Positions 1-12,170 of a stretch of 64,000 nucleotides of DNA are shown here, one piece after another. Source of the stretch: Misgurnus anguillicaudatus (lineage: Eukaryota; Chordata; Actinopteri; Cypriniformes; Cobitidae); NCBI RefSeq assembly GCF_027580225.2, contig NC_073353.2:34748501-34812500 (forward strand). The letters are read 5' to 3'. A model generated the notes under the pieces. That model was not told the DNA's origin and made no database searches. It worked only from the letters and a program-made list of their open reading frames with translations. Position 1 is the first letter of the stretch; the number at the start of each line of letters is the position of its first letter. The translations under genes and the position numbers were made by a program.

Positions 1-83
1 CATGATGATGGAGGCTGGCTTCTGATTGGTTGGTGATCTTTGTGTAAGATATAAAAATAGTGGTGATCATATACTGTATAGAG

Positions 84-369
84 CAGGGGTCTTCAACCTT
101 TTTGTGAGCAAGGGCTATCACAATGGAAAAAAACAATCTGGAGGGCTACTTTTTGATATAGTCTACTTAAAACTTTTTTCTTTTATTTTATTTTAATTGT
201 TGACATGTTTTATCATTGTTTAAATTGTTATAAATTATATTGTATACATTTTTATATTAGCTTGGCTTCTTTTATGCATATGTAAAAAAAATTGAGGCTA
301 TCAATAGAATGTGCTTTGGCGGCCAACTCACAGAATCGGTGCGGGCAACTGGTATAATGAAGACCACTG
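84..369. mobile_element. Short hAT-type non-autonomous element
   Basis: The ends are CAGGGGTCTTCAACC and (right side) GAAGACCACTG, imperfect inverted repeats. They are flanked by 8-bp duplications gtatagag (76-83) and gtatagaa (370-377), one mismatch apart. No coding potential. A second, inverted, truncated copy lies at 29040-29196. Confidence 0.8.
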
Positions 370-377
370 GTATAGAA

Positions 378-1714
378 GTTTCAAAGGACACACCTGGGTT
401 GTCGTGGTTACGCGCCTGGCCCAAAGTTAACTTCCTGTCTGTGTTTGTTTATCGATCTGGCTAGTGCTAAATAACTTGCCGTCAGTATGAAGAGCGGTTC
501 GGCAGCCAGGCAAGAATTCAAGGATCTGCAGATAACATTGTATAGATTCATATTACACAGTAATGTTAGCACAGTGTTATTAGTTGATTGAACTAAGGAA
601 ATGTACTTGTTTGCTTGTTATAAGTATTAATTTGCTCTGAGACTCTGTTGTTATAGATTTTTGGCGGAAGTCTACTCAGAAGTTAAATTTGAGCCACAAA
701 AGCAGCTTGTTTATGACTATGTCTATACATAGGGAGAGGTTACAGTAAGTAAGAAAATCTTTTGTGTGATCAGTTTAAGATAATGGCTGTCAATCTATAA
801 AAGCTAAACTGGCAATTAATTAAAGCAGGTAGCAAAATCTTTCATTAACCCGCCACAAATTATCAGCCATTTGCATCTATGTCGGAAATTAAGCCTTTCA
901 AACTGAATGCATCCAATTTAAGAACCTGAATATCCCTTCTTTGCATCCAAGTTTTATCTCGGTCTCTCTCTCGTCTGTTTATTATAATGAATAAAACCGA
1001 AGAAAACTGATGTTCAAAAAACTCAGTTTCTGTTATATTAGTGACATACACATTAATCTTAACAAAGCTTTAGTTCTAAGATTATAACTCAAGTTTGACA
1101 TTTTTATGATTATGTGGTCTATAGTGCGAAGCAATTTAACTCTGCTATACCTGTGCATTCATTACTATTTTGACAGTATGCACTTGGATGATTTGGCAAT
1201 TAACCGGCCTTTAATCTCGATTAAAGGAGAACATGATTCTCCTGAAATCTTTCTCCAGCCAGTCAATATGAAATGAAATCTTGATGTACACTAACAGTCA
1301 AAAGTTTGGAAATAGTCACTCATTTTGCTTACTCCTGACCTCTACATCCTAGAATGATAGTACAGCCATTAAAACTGTAAATTAAAACTGCCACAAATGA
1401 AAGACAAGTAAAAATCAATCAATCAATAAATCAAAAAAATTAAAGGGCGTTTTGCAGGTAAAATTTTTCAACGAATTTGTGCAATTTGCTTGTTGATAAT
1501 AAACATTTTAACTGTTATCCATTGTATTTTATGTTGTTGGGTATCACAAAACCCGAAAAAGTATGAAAAAGTACAGCAATTTGCAATGATTCTCCTTTCC
1601 CTCACAACGCACTGTATGACGTCACGCTGGGGAGAGAATTGACCAAAGCCGCCTTGAGAGCATTGAGAATGACTATAGAGAGACGAGTAAAGTACAGTTC
1701 TGATAGCGCAGATT

Positions 1715-1715
<1 letters not shown>
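378..1715. other. No feature recognised
   Basis: AT-rich single-copy-looking sequence. Its small open frames show no recognisable domain, and no repeat shared with the rest of the window was seen. Confidence 0.4.
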
Positions 1716-1796
<81 letters not shown>

Positions 1797-1854
1797 CGAT
1801 AGATAGACAGACAGATAGATAGATAGACAGACAGATAGACAGACAGATGGATAG
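1716..1854. repeat. (GATA)n microsatellite with GACA variants
   Basis: About 80 bases of pure ATAG repeat (to about 1795) followed by a degenerate tail of GATA and GACA units. It creates a spurious Leu/Ser/Ile-rich frame on the minus strand. Confidence 0.97.
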
Positions 1855-2982
1855 GCTAGTATAGAGAGATAGGCAGACAGCCAGATAGCATAACGTTAGC
1901 ATATCATGCTGGCTTGAGGGGGTCCATGATCCTGCCTGAAATGGGTGTAACTTTATGCGATCTTCAGCACAAACGGTTTTGGCAGCATGTCTCTAATCCT
2001 GGAAGGTGAGTGAAGCACGTCACGTCTGTTCGCGGGTACCAGCGACCCAAACGCACTCACTTTCTTACAGCCAGTAGCGGAATGGCAATCGAGAGAGTCG
2101 GGACTTTCCCGGTGGGCCGACCTGATAATAGCTATACATTTCGAGTTATATTAGCAACACCGTCTGGCGGCGTGATGTGCGGCCGGTTCCCGCAGCCCGC
2201 TGGTCAAACTGAGCAGCCTTTCTGCTCAACAAAGTATATAAAAGTGCTCAACCTGTTCGGCAGGTCCAAACATGTACAGGATTTATAAAAATACGGTGAT
2301 CAATGAGCGGTTCCTCCTCAAATGGCATAGTCTGTCGTGATGTAAAAAGCCGCCGAACGCCTGTTTATTACAGTATGTATGCGGTCGGATCTGAGTATGC
2401 TGCAGCTGCTGACTGCTGCTGCATATAAAATGATCGTGTGATTCGTTATAATCGCATAAACAATATAACAAAGCATCCTTTTATTTCACAAAACAATATA
2501 TTTGAGATATTATTTGATAGACTAGTAAGTGTGGATTAAGGATGTTTAAAAATCTCTAGCCTGGTGGTCAGGACATGAATGGATCAAATCAGCAGATTTG
2601 CGAAGTTTTATTTATCTCCACATATATCATAAATAATAATTAGCAAGGTAACTTTGCAGTATAACACATTATATATTTCCTACGATGTATATATGTTTCC
2701 AAATTATATACGTAAGTATTAAACAGCAATAAATATCTCATCTATCTCTATGGCTCTGGCTGAGTCTTTCTCCACTTCTCCCCAACGTGACGTCATCGCA
2801 GAATTGCGTTAAAAAAACCGTTAATACCAAAAACGTAAAAAAAAAAGTGGTCTTTAAGACCATTTTTGAGACATTTTAAAAATTATACACATATCTTGAG
2901 TGATTTATGTACCCATTAATCGACAGTGGTGGTTAACCTGCAACACACACTTTAAATAATTAAAGTACCTCCCATTTTCATT
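1855..2982. other. Unassigned sequence with a CpG-richer patch
   Basis: From about 2000 to 2400 the sequence is clearly richer in CpG than its surroundings (for example GCGGCGTG, GCGGCCGG, CCGCCGAACG) and contains a TATATAAAAG motif near 2235. An open frame of 92 codons (2010-2288) has no family I recognise. It could be a promoter, a CpG-rich transposon body or a degraded exon. The rest is AT-rich. Confidence 0.3.
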
Positions 2983-2994
2983 GGGGGGGGGGGG
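2983..2994 (+). repeat. Poly-G run of 12
   Basis: Twelve consecutive G after CATT. A homopolymer of this length is prone to sequencing and assembly error. Confidence 0.95.
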
Positions 2995-3639
2995 TAAATA
3001 GGTTTGATTGTGTTTATAGGGGAACACTGTAACCTGCGTGTATACTTCTTTTAGCATTATTTTTCATATACTTTCCTTAATTCTGCAAAAAAAAAACCAA
3101 AAAACAGGCTGTTTAGTTTCTAGGTCTATGAAGCCGCTCCCTCAAAAATACTCAATATGCTCAGATTGGTTAGCTGTCCAAGTGTGTCGTGATTGGTAGC
3201 TTCGTAAAAAGCCCCCTTTGCTGCGTGTTCCTGAGGGCAAGGTTTATGTAAACTTTGGGTTTTTTGATGTCACTAAACCAGGAAGAGGCTTAGTCATAGG
3301 CACAGGCCATTCGCTGTAGTTCCATTCGGAGTGATTCTTTAGAAGGCGCACAGTCTAAACGGACGTGCCCGAATCCACTTTTGTGAAATGCACAGTCTAA
3401 AAGTTGTTCCTATTCTCGTAATGAGTAATGGGTGTGTTTTGGGCGTAACGTGCAATAAACCAATGAGAGTCTCAGATCTCATCCCCTTTAATAGCCAGGT
3501 GCGCTCACGCCATGCCGATTCCCTACTTAGATTTTTTTAAACTGAAAAACTAAGCAGAGGAAGAAAACCACCAGTTTAAGATTGATGTTAAAAAAATGCG
3601 TTGTTCTCATTTGTATTTAAATTGTAATTTTTTTGTATT

Positions 3640-3985
3640 AAAACCTTAAAAAGACTCAATAATAATATTTTACATTTTAATCCTATGATTTTTCATATTT
3701 TAAACCATTTGGGGCTGCTGCGCATCCATGTGTGTGATAAGCAAACGCACGTTGTCGTCCTGTTTATAGGCACATATTACTAACGCACTCATTATCTATT
3801 TTAGTTGCCTCAAAATAGCAATGCGCCAACAATGCGCCTGAACACACCTCGTTTTCAGACCAGACACATGGGCGCAAAATTGGGTGCAAATGCATTTGCT
3901 ATCTAAATCATTTTGCAGTGGCAGTAAATGTGAAAATGATAATTGCGCCGGGTTGAAACTAGCAAAAAAACTTTGCAGATGTTGT
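3640..3985. repeat. Interspersed repeat, copy 1
   Basis: It shares long stretches with 22890-23047 plus 23512-23770: GACTCAATAATAAT, GCTGCTGCGCATCCATG, then TTAGTTGCCTCAAAATAGC, CAACAATGCGCCTGAACAC and GGAAACTAGCAAA-like sequence. The class is unknown and the ends are not resolved. Confidence 0.65.
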
Positions 3986-4072
3986 TTATGCTCAAACAGC
4001 AATGTTACACAATAACTGCACTTACAAAAGTGGCTTAAGAATCAACTTCACCTTTAAAGTGTCCTATGCCTA

Positions 4073-4286
4073 CACTGTTAGAAAAAAATTGTCAAAATAT
4101 GTACCTCAGCTTTCTCTAGTGCAGTACCCTTTAAAAAGCTCCAAACATGTACCATTAGGTACAAATATGTGTACATTTGAGATCCTAATATGAACTCTTT
4201 AGGTGCAATCTGTACTTTTTTGTAAAGGGTACATCCACAGTGACAGCTGGGGTACATATTATGACCATTTATTTTCTGTCAGTGTA
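4073..4286. mobile_element. MITE with CACTGTTAGAAA / TTTCTGTCAGTG ends
   Basis: The left end CACTGTTAGAAAA and right end TTTTCTGTCAGTG are inverted repeats. The interior has several ATGTACC / GGTACA motifs arranged in both orientations. No ORF. Family not named. Confidence 0.65.
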
Positions 4287-4289
4287 GTC

Positions 4290-5565
4290 TACAACTCTGT
4301 AAAGCGACATGTTCTCATGTAAGCCGAGCACTTCTTGTCAGCTTTTCCTCCACTATCCATTCCAACTCAACCCACTAAACTATGCTTACTATAATCTACA
4401 ATAACATTCTTCTACAAACTCAATGTCAAATATTTTAGCATAAGCCAGGTTTAAACATGAAGAGGTTGAGTCCAGCAAGTGTGTCCAAATGTTAGACTGG
4501 TACTGTAGTATGCATCTCGAAATGAACTGTCATTCATGGTTAATCGACATAAGATCAAGTTAAAAAAAAAAATGTAATCATCTTGCTGCTTCCACTGGTT
4601 CATTTTAAATAGTCCCACTAAGTGGCAAATGAATTTCCAAAAGTACATTCCATGCAGTCTGTCAATTAACACGAGGTCATTAAAGCAACACACATAAAAA
4701 TGTGTTTTGCACAGTATAATGGCATGTGACACCGCAGGATGCAACCAAAACTGAAATTTCCCCAACCACCCACATGTGTGCTAATTTCAATAAAGCGTGA
4801 ATTTGAAACAGCGTAACTGCAGGATTTCCTAGTAAATGTAGAAAAGTTTATTTAAAGAATAATTTCAAATGCACATCAGATAGCTCCATGTAAGCTACAC
4901 TGCCATGCTGAGCATTCGCACAACGTCAGGGATTCCATCATCATCGAAGTCACGGCGGATGCCTCTCTACAAAGAAAACAAGCTGAACACCATGCTCACG
5001 CAATCTTTGAAGAATAGCGCATCAAAATTGAATTCTCAAATCCAAGGGCATCATTTCCTATTTTGTGCATCTAGCAGAGAACAAACTGAAAGAAATGGCA
5101 TGCATACTGGAAGTTTCTTTCGACCGAGGACAAAATGTATGTGAATCTGCCACCAGCTGTTTCCAACCATAATTTAGCTCTCAGGCATAAAGAGAAGACA
5201 TTTGTGGTAAGGACAAAGCCATAATGCACCTGTGAAAATGAAGACAATGTTTACCACACACACATCACGTCAGTAACACTGCCAGTTTGTTGAGTCTTGT
5301 TGAGACATTCCAGCATCGCAGTGACTGCAAGCGCTTGCTTTCATACACACAGACACAGCTCATTGAACTTGGAGTAAATTTGGCTATTTACGTCAGTTCT
5401 CAAAACCAAATACAGACTTGTTGCTCTCTACAAAAGCAAATATATTTGGTTTAAAATCGAATTTAAAACAGTTACACAGTTTCACAACGGCACTGTAGAA
5501 AACTTTTCCTCGCTACAGGTCACATTTTCAAAACAATAGTGATGGCTAGGCTTGATGACCAGTGA
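4290..5565. other. No feature recognised
   Basis: AT-rich intron-like sequence. Open frames of up to 104 codons have no domain I can identify. Confidence 0.4.
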
Positions 5566-5566
5566 C

Positions 5567-5995
5567 TTCTCTTTCAAGGGGCGCAAATTAAAAATGTGTG
5601 TCATGTGTGTGGCTCATCATGTCAAAATAATTGTTTAGTGCGTCATGTGAACCTATGTGCATCACGCGCCAAAAGAGTTTATGATAAAAGAGACGTTCAC
5701 ATTCACAAAATACTCGCAAGACACTAACTTAACACTAAACTCTGATTGTACATGAAATTAAGCGAGTATCTAGCAAACACTAGCGTCTCTTTTATTATAA
5801 ACCCATTCGAGCGTCTGCAGTAGGCACGTGTTTTGACATGACGTTTGATGCACATAGGTTCACACGATGCACCGTAAACATATTTTGAAATGACGAGTGA
5901 CACACATGATGAGTTAAATACATGTTTTGACGAGCTTTGCATCGTGCACAAAAAAGAAGTCACCAGTCGCCATTGTTGATGATGCTTCATAGCAT
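5567..5995. repeat. Repeat with internal inverted symmetry, copy 1
   Basis: It resembles 28555-28985: both contain GTCATGTGTGT/CACACATGATG blocks, TCATGTGAACC, a central GACACTAA/GAGTGTC region, and GAGCGTCT ... AGGCACGTGTTTTGACA-type arms. The two halves are roughly reverse complements of each other. Likely a non-autonomous DNA element; ends not resolved. Confidence 0.5.
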
Positions 5996-6074
5996 CAAAC
6001 AAGTGGAATGATGTGAGATGTAATTTTCACCATCTAGAGATTTATGAAATTTCCAAGCGAGGATAGCACAGATA

Positions 6075-7607
6075 CAGTGATGGGCAGTAACGCGTTAGAA
6101 GTAACGCGTTATTGTAATCCGATTACTTTTTTCAAGTAACGAGTAAAGTAAGGGATTACAATTGCAAAAACAGTAATTAGATTACTGTTACTTCCCCGTA
6201 AGCAGGCTGCGTTACTGCGTTATTTTGTTTCGTGAGACTGTCTCGTGTCGTGACGTGACGTGAGTCGAGTGACAATGACGTATGAGCGCCGCGCCGTCAG
6301 TTAGTGTAATGTTGACAACGTAAAACGTGAAAAGACAACATGGAGCGTGGAAGAGCAAGACTATGCAGCGTTTAATGTTTGGAAGTACCGAGATTACTTT
6401 GAGTTTAACCCAGTTAAAGGTGACAAAAACATCACTGTCCGCTGTACACTCTACGTGGGAATAAAACTTTTATCTACAGCGAAAAATTCCTCAAATCTGA
6501 GCAAACACCTAGCAAGCCGACACAGGAATGTGAAACTTACTGAAAAAAACCCTGAACCCCCAGCTGACATGACCGCTGCGGCTCCATCTCATACACGTTC
6601 ACGCGAAATCTGATGCAAACAACAGACTACATATCTATATTTGATGGATTATACGCATTTGTGGACAAAAATGGTAATTTGATGAATTTTATTAGACTGT
6701 TTTCATGGATTATTCACACATCTGAAACAGACGGGATTCGAATCACGATCGTTATATTAACACTAAGGGAAGAAGTCCCGTTTATATTTTACATGTTGTC
6801 ATCAGGACTTCTGTATCAAAATACTACATTTATGATGCTAGAGCATCTGTATCTCAAAACAGAGACCATACACTGATGCTAAACCCCGTAGACCTTTTAA
6901 ACGATGTATAGTAATGTTAATATTAATAATTATTAAAGGAATAGTCTACTCATTTTCAATATTAAAATATGTTATTACCTTAACTAAGAATTGTTGATAG
7001 ATCCCTCTATCATCTGTGTGCGTGCACGTAAGCGCTGGAGCGCGCTGCGACGCTTCGATAGCATTTAGCTTAGCCCCATTCATTCAATGGTACCATTTAG
7101 AGATAAAGTTAGAAGTGACCAAACACATCAACGTTTTTCCTATTTAAGACGAGTGGTTTTACGAGCAAGTTTGGTGGTACAAAATAAAACGTAGCGTTTT
7201 TCTAAGCGGATTTAAAAGAGGAACTATATTTTATGGCGTAGTAGCACTTTTGGGAGTGCTTCTACTCTGCGCAGTAACATCCTCCCTCTCCCATTATGAG
7301 AGTGAGAAGGGGAGCGGACTTTTCATGCGAGTCGAAGTACTCCCAAAAGTGCTATTTTTTTGCAACACCCTTAAGTTTAACTTAAGGGAAAATTACACTT
7401 AAGGTGCTTTATATGCAATCAGGCCCTGTTGCTTTATACTGTAACATATTCAGGTCGTGCATCATGTTTTTGAAAAGAAATTAGTAAAGTAACTAGTAAA
7501 GTAACTAATTACTTTTGAAAATAAGTAATCAGTAAAGTAACGGGATTACTTTCTTAGGGAAGTAATCAGTAACTAATTCCTATTTCAAAGTAACTTGACC
7601 AACACTG
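6075..7607 (+). mobile_element. hAT-type element with exact 8-bp TSD
   Basis: The left end CAGTGATGGGCAGTAACG and right end AAGTAACTTGACCAACACTG carry imperfect inverted repeats; GTAAC-rich blocks recur inside both ends. The flanks carry an exact 8-bp duplication cacagata (6067-6074 and 7608-7615), the hAT signature. The interior holds a decayed BED-finger ORF (6347-6613). From about 6935 to 7400 there is an internally inverted stretch (GCACTTTTGGGAGTGCTTC versus AAGTACTCCCAAAAGTGC), perhaps a nested element. The transposase catalytic region is absent, so this is an internally deleted derivative. Confidence 0.9.
6347..6613 (+). pseudogene. BED zinc-finger fragment of a hAT transposase
   Basis: The 88-codon frame has the BED layout: aromatic VWKYRDYF near residue 11-18, then C33, H54 and H59 in VRCTLYVG...NLSKHLASRH. 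The second zinc ligand expected three residues after C33 is Tyr36, so the finger is probably broken. The frame stops after about 29 residues of Pro/Ala/Thr linker, with none of the hAT catalytic or dimerisation region. It lies inside the hAT element 6075-7607. A host ZBED gene is unlikely because of the terminal repeats and target duplication. Confidence 0.8.
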
Positions 7608-7707
7608 CACAGATAGTACCTCTTCATAAATTGGCAACAATAATGAGGGATGAGCCATTATTTAAAATCTGAATTTTCAAATCCTTGGGAATTTTGGGAT
7701 AATTTAA

Positions 7708-8302
7708 AGGGACACTCCACTTTTTTTTAAATATGCTCATTTTCCAGCACCCCTAGAGTTAAATTTTTTTACTGTTTTGGAATCCATTCAGCCGATCTCC
7801 AGGTCTGGCGGTACCACTTTTAGCATAGCTTAGCATAATACATTGAATCGGATTAGACCATTAGCATCACGCTCAAAAATAACCAAGGAGTTTCGATATT
7901 TTTCATATTTCCTATAAACTATACTCTCATTTTGGCGTAATAATCAAGGACTTTGCTGTCATACCATGGCTGAAGGAGGCACAATGATATTATGCAGTGC
8001 CCGAAAAAAGTCCCCTGCTATTGAAAGTTACCAAGGGGACTACTTTTAATTTTAGTCTTGGTACATGATGTAACTACAAAAGAGTCAAGTTTTAAATAGG
8101 AAAAATATCCAAACTCTTTGGTTATTTTGAGCGCAATGCTAATGGTCTAATGCGATTCAATGGATTGTGCTAAGCTACGCTAAAAGTGGTACCACCACAC
8201 ACAGAGATCGGCTGAATGGATTCCAAAACAGTAAAGATCAAATGTTTAACTCTAGGGGAGCTGAAAAATTTGCATATTTTTTTAAAAAAGTTGAGTGTCC
8301 TT
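7708..8302. mobile_element. TTAA-flanked long-TIR element, family A copy 1
   Basis: It is flanked by TTAA at 7704-7707 and 8303-8306. The left end AGGGACACTCCACTTTT pairs with the right end AAGTTGAGTGTCC. The arms continue inward through CTAGAGTTAAA, TTTTGGAATCCATTCAGCCG and GTGGTACCACTTTTAGC-like sequence in inverted orientation, followed by GCTAATGGTCTAAT blocks. Non-coding. Further copies at 21977-22625 and about 27670-28127. Confidence 0.85.
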
Positions 8303-8585
8303 TTAAGTACACGACTGCATGAACTATATCACACACTGTGCAAGTGAGTTTTGGATTTTTAATTACAAAAATCTTATATATTGAGTCGGAGCAGATGGTT
8401 TAGTGGGCAGACACACTTTTAGCAATCCCATCTCAAGGTCCTTTGCTGTCCTTTTCTGTTCTCTCCCTACATACTATCTATCAAATAAAGGCAAAAATGA
8501 CCCCAAAAATCGTGTGAAAAATGTTTCTAGTTTGTTTCTAGCTTACTGGATCATGGCCAATGCTTCCCTAATCTACAATTATTAA

Positions 8586-9885
8586 AGGATAATTCCGGTA
8601 TTTAACACTTTGAGTCTCATTTCTGGTTTGTTTTGGATGAACTACAGTGATGGACACAGAAATTTTGACAATGGGTCGTGTCTTGACTTTTCGACTGATT
8701 TAGAAGCGTCTCTTGACTGCTTTAGAATGGAAGTCAATGGCCATGCACAAACATGTCATTAAAACAACACTTAACGTTCATTTTCAAAACTTTACTACTC
8801 ACCGAGTGGTTCGTGGTGTTCGTTGATGATTAAAAACAAATATATTGGCGCAATGTATGATTTCAATCCGTGTTGTTTGCTATAGTGGAACTATTTTTTC
8901 AGATACCTCACAACCGCGTATATACTTCCGCTCTATATTTGAGTCTGAAGCATGAATGAACGTAGTCCAATAAACTGTAATAAAACGGTAGTTTACTTTC
9001 AAAATCAAGTTTATTTATAACACTTACACCATCGAATATGTTTTTTCATCAGCAAAACAATAAAGAAAATGTTTTGCAGAAACCCCAGTGCTCCGTCATG
9101 CAAGTCAACAGATCCGCACACTTTAAGAGCTAAAGCATATATATCCAATACAACAGTAATCCCCCATAACTCCGTGTGACATATTGACGTCTTGTGAAGC
9201 AAATCAATCAGTTTTTGCAAGAAACTGAACGTTATTTACAACACTATTAGCGTGAATGCCAAAGCAGGAAGCGTGCTTTCCGTTTGAGGTGATCTCTTCC
9301 ACTAGTGCTGTTGGCTCTGGATGTTGGTCTGTCTGCGCCACCTATAGAGCGGGAGCGTGAAGCGCACTTCCTGCTTGGCAAAAGCTCTGCATTGACGCTG
9401 TAAAAAAATATATATATTCGAATCTCAAAACTGAAAATCGAATGTCAACCCACGAATCGAATGTCAGCCCTACAAATATGGGAAAAAATTCTTCTGAGAG
9501 TAAACCGCCCCTTTTCTGTTTCCCGGCGGCGGAGTGATATATCAGCGAGCATTGCGTCTTCCTAGAGAAGTCAATGGAATTTTACAAAATGCCAAATAAA
9601 ACACGACAGAAACTGTATTTCGCTACACAACTTGTTTTTAATTATCAACGAACACCACGAACCACTCGGTGAGTAGCACAGTTTTGAAAATGAACGTTAA
9701 GTGTTGTTTTAATGACATGTTTGTGCATGGCCATTGACTTCCATTCTGAAGCAGTCAAGAGACGCTTCTAAACGAGTCAAAAACTCAAGACACGACCCAT
9801 TGTCAAAATTTCTGTGTCCATCACTGTAGTTCATCCAAAACAAACCAGAAATGAGACTCAAAGTGTTAAATACCGGAATTATCCT
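8586..9885. mobile_element. TTAA-flanked element with about 255-bp terminal inverted repeats
   Basis: TTAA at 8582-8585 and 9886-9889 flank AGGATAATTCCGG ... CCGGAATTATCCT. The inverted arms run about 255 bp, from TATTTAACACTTTGAGTCTC to GTGTTCGTTGATGATTAAAAAC, with only scattered mismatches. The about 800-bp centre has no ORF resembling a transposase. Near 9405-9473 it contains a TCGAAT-rich segment ending CAGCCCTA, resembling one hAT terminus. Confidence 0.88.
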
Positions 9886-9889
9886 TTAA

Positions 9890-11463
9890 TACTGCTTAAA
9901 AAATGTCACCAATGACCATACAGTATTAATAATTAAGTGACTGACCTTATATATGGTCCAATTTTGTAATGGATGGTGCAAATGCCTCTAGGGTGTATCT
10001 ATGATTTGTGTAACTGCGAATCAGTTGACTGTGTGATCTGACTTAACTCCATTGAAACTTCAAGCCAGGCTATGTATTGCCACGCAGCAGTATAATTGGT
10101 GGAGCGCCTACAATAACTGCCGGATATCAACACTGAGATCTTAATGTATGCAGAGCTGCCTGAAGGTGATGAAGTATTAACATTAAAAGATAACATTTCT
10201 ACAAAGATACTGCAGATGAAAAGGAGATACACATCGACAATAGCCTCATAGGATTGTGGTCCCTAGTACAAAAAGCTAACAGAATGTACCGGAAATAGAA
10301 TAACCTTGTACCACCAATTCATTTTGCTGGGAAAACCATAGCTCACTTCTTAAATTAAGAACATGTGAAATGAAGTGACTTCAATTGAGAAAGCTAATCC
10401 AATTTAATGATACTGAAAAGGTAGACGAATGCCTCTGGGAAAATGAATGAAAATCGAAACTTGTAATCAAAGGATCTGATATTGAATTTAACAGATGCTG
10501 CTTTTATGATGCTTTCATGGCACTTCTGCATAGCAGCTTTAAGGCGATTTTTTTCATGGTCAATGTGCATTTTTATGACATTTCAGTAAATGACTGCTGA
10601 TATGATGAAAAGAAGCAATTATGGGAGAAATAAACGGAATAAATGGGTCTGTGAAAGGTCACAAAACGGACTGCCCAGCTTAGAGCTAAAATATTTCAAT
10701 TTGTTTCACATCGTAGTTAAAAGTCATATTAATATTTTCTATCACTCGAAATTACATTTTTTTATTAAATTAAAAAACAGACAAGTCTGTGAACTTTATG
10801 AATCATGTTCTTGAGGCTTTATAAACAAGACGCCGAATGAATCGAGAAAGTGCAAACAGGGTGACAACAGATGCCAGAGTCCTTTGAAAATCAATTTCTG
10901 TAAACCTTTCAAAGTGCAATTCTCTCCAAAAGGCATGCCGGGTAAATCACATTTTGTGCATTTATTTCACCCAGGAACGAGGATGTCATTATTTACTCAC
11001 CCACATGTCATTCTAAAGCCATATGTTGTTATTTTTTTCTTAGTGGAACATAAAAGGAAATATCTTAGAGTCGTTGCCACACATGGCAGTTCATTCAGGC
11101 TGTCATTCTCCACAAAAACACCACAGTCATTTATTCATGTATTCACTTCATTTCTAATCCTCAGAAGTCATTTGATAGCTTCGTGTGAGAAACAGACTGA
11201 AACTCAATACCCTGTACTGATAATCCTCCCTTGTGCTCATTTGAGTTTAGATTTAAAAACGGCATCAGGTTTAATGTCACTAAAGCCAAATGCAAAGAGT
11301 ACACAGAATGGAGATTAGGGAGCTGCATCAAAACTATTTAATTTACAGTCTGTTAATTGCACAATGATATCCTATGACTTTAAAAGACTATAAATAATAC
11401 AGAACATGATGTCATATGGACTACTTTCCATGACTATTTTATGGTGTTTTGTCCTTTCTGAAC
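9890..11463. other. No feature recognised
   Basis: Intron-like sequence. The 144-codon frame at 10884-11318 has no domain I recognise and no splice context of note. Confidence 0.4.
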
Positions 11464-11471
11464 CTCCACAG

Positions 11472-11864
11472 CAGTGATGCACGGTATTGATAAAATATGC
11501 GATATGCAATTATGCTGTTGGTTCCTGCGATAACGGTATTTCTTGCAATATATCATTTACCTAGAGAAATGCTACTTTTATTAGCTATTTAAAAAAATTA
11601 ATTAAGATATGTAATTATCATACTCAAATAAACAGGTAATATATATTCGTTTGATGTAAAAAAAAAAAAATTTCAGGCACAAGTTCGTCGCTGTATTTTT
11701 TTATTGCTCGTGTCTACTCCCACCATATTTATTTTCCGCTTTGAGCCGCTACATTCACCTTCGCGTCTGCGGTCTAGCCAATAGTATAACAGTATAAGAC
11801 CTATTTGACGGGTATACTGTTATCACGATAACAATGGGTTTTCCGGGTATATTGTGCAGCCCTA
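11472..11864. mobile_element. hAT-type non-autonomous element with exact 8-bp TSD
   Basis: Ends CAGTGATGCACGGTAT and ATATTGTGCAGCCCTA; the exact duplication ctccacag sits at 11464-11471 and 11865-11872. The subterminal region has GATAACGGTA and TGTTATCACGATAAC motifs. Non-coding. Confidence 0.88.
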
Positions 11865-11982
11865 CTCCACAGCCACTGTTATTGTATGGTAGAGTTGCAT
11901 GACCATATTTCATTCTTGTGTGACATCTCCTTTTGTTTCACAACATGGGGGGAATAAATAATGACAGAATTCAACATTTCTT

Positions 11983-12170
11983 TTACACAAAAAAAGATTC
12001 ATTCAATTTACTTTTTTTAAGGTAAGTGGTTGCAATCACTTTATTTAAGCTTCATTTAAGATAATTAAAATAAAATAAAAAACTTTTTTTTTAAATGTAG
12101 TTCAAATAAATTGATTGCAACCACTTACCTTAAAAAAATTAAGTAAATTGAATGAATCATTTTTTCAGTG
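11983..12170. mobile_element. Foldback MITE
   Basis: Two arms of about 55 bp, GATTCATTCAATTTACTTT...AAGGTAAGTGGTTGCAATCA and its near-perfect reverse complement, face each other across a short AT-rich loop. The right end is TTTTTTCAGTG. Non-coding. Confidence 0.85.

Noticed and set aside
1468..1902. 144-codon minus-strand frame rich in Ser/Ile/Leu/Tyr
   Set aside because: It is the translation of the (GATA)n microsatellite and its flanks.
10884..11318. 144-codon plus-strand frame
   Set aside because: No domain, no splice or codon-pattern support that I can see; long frames occur by chance in this much sequence.
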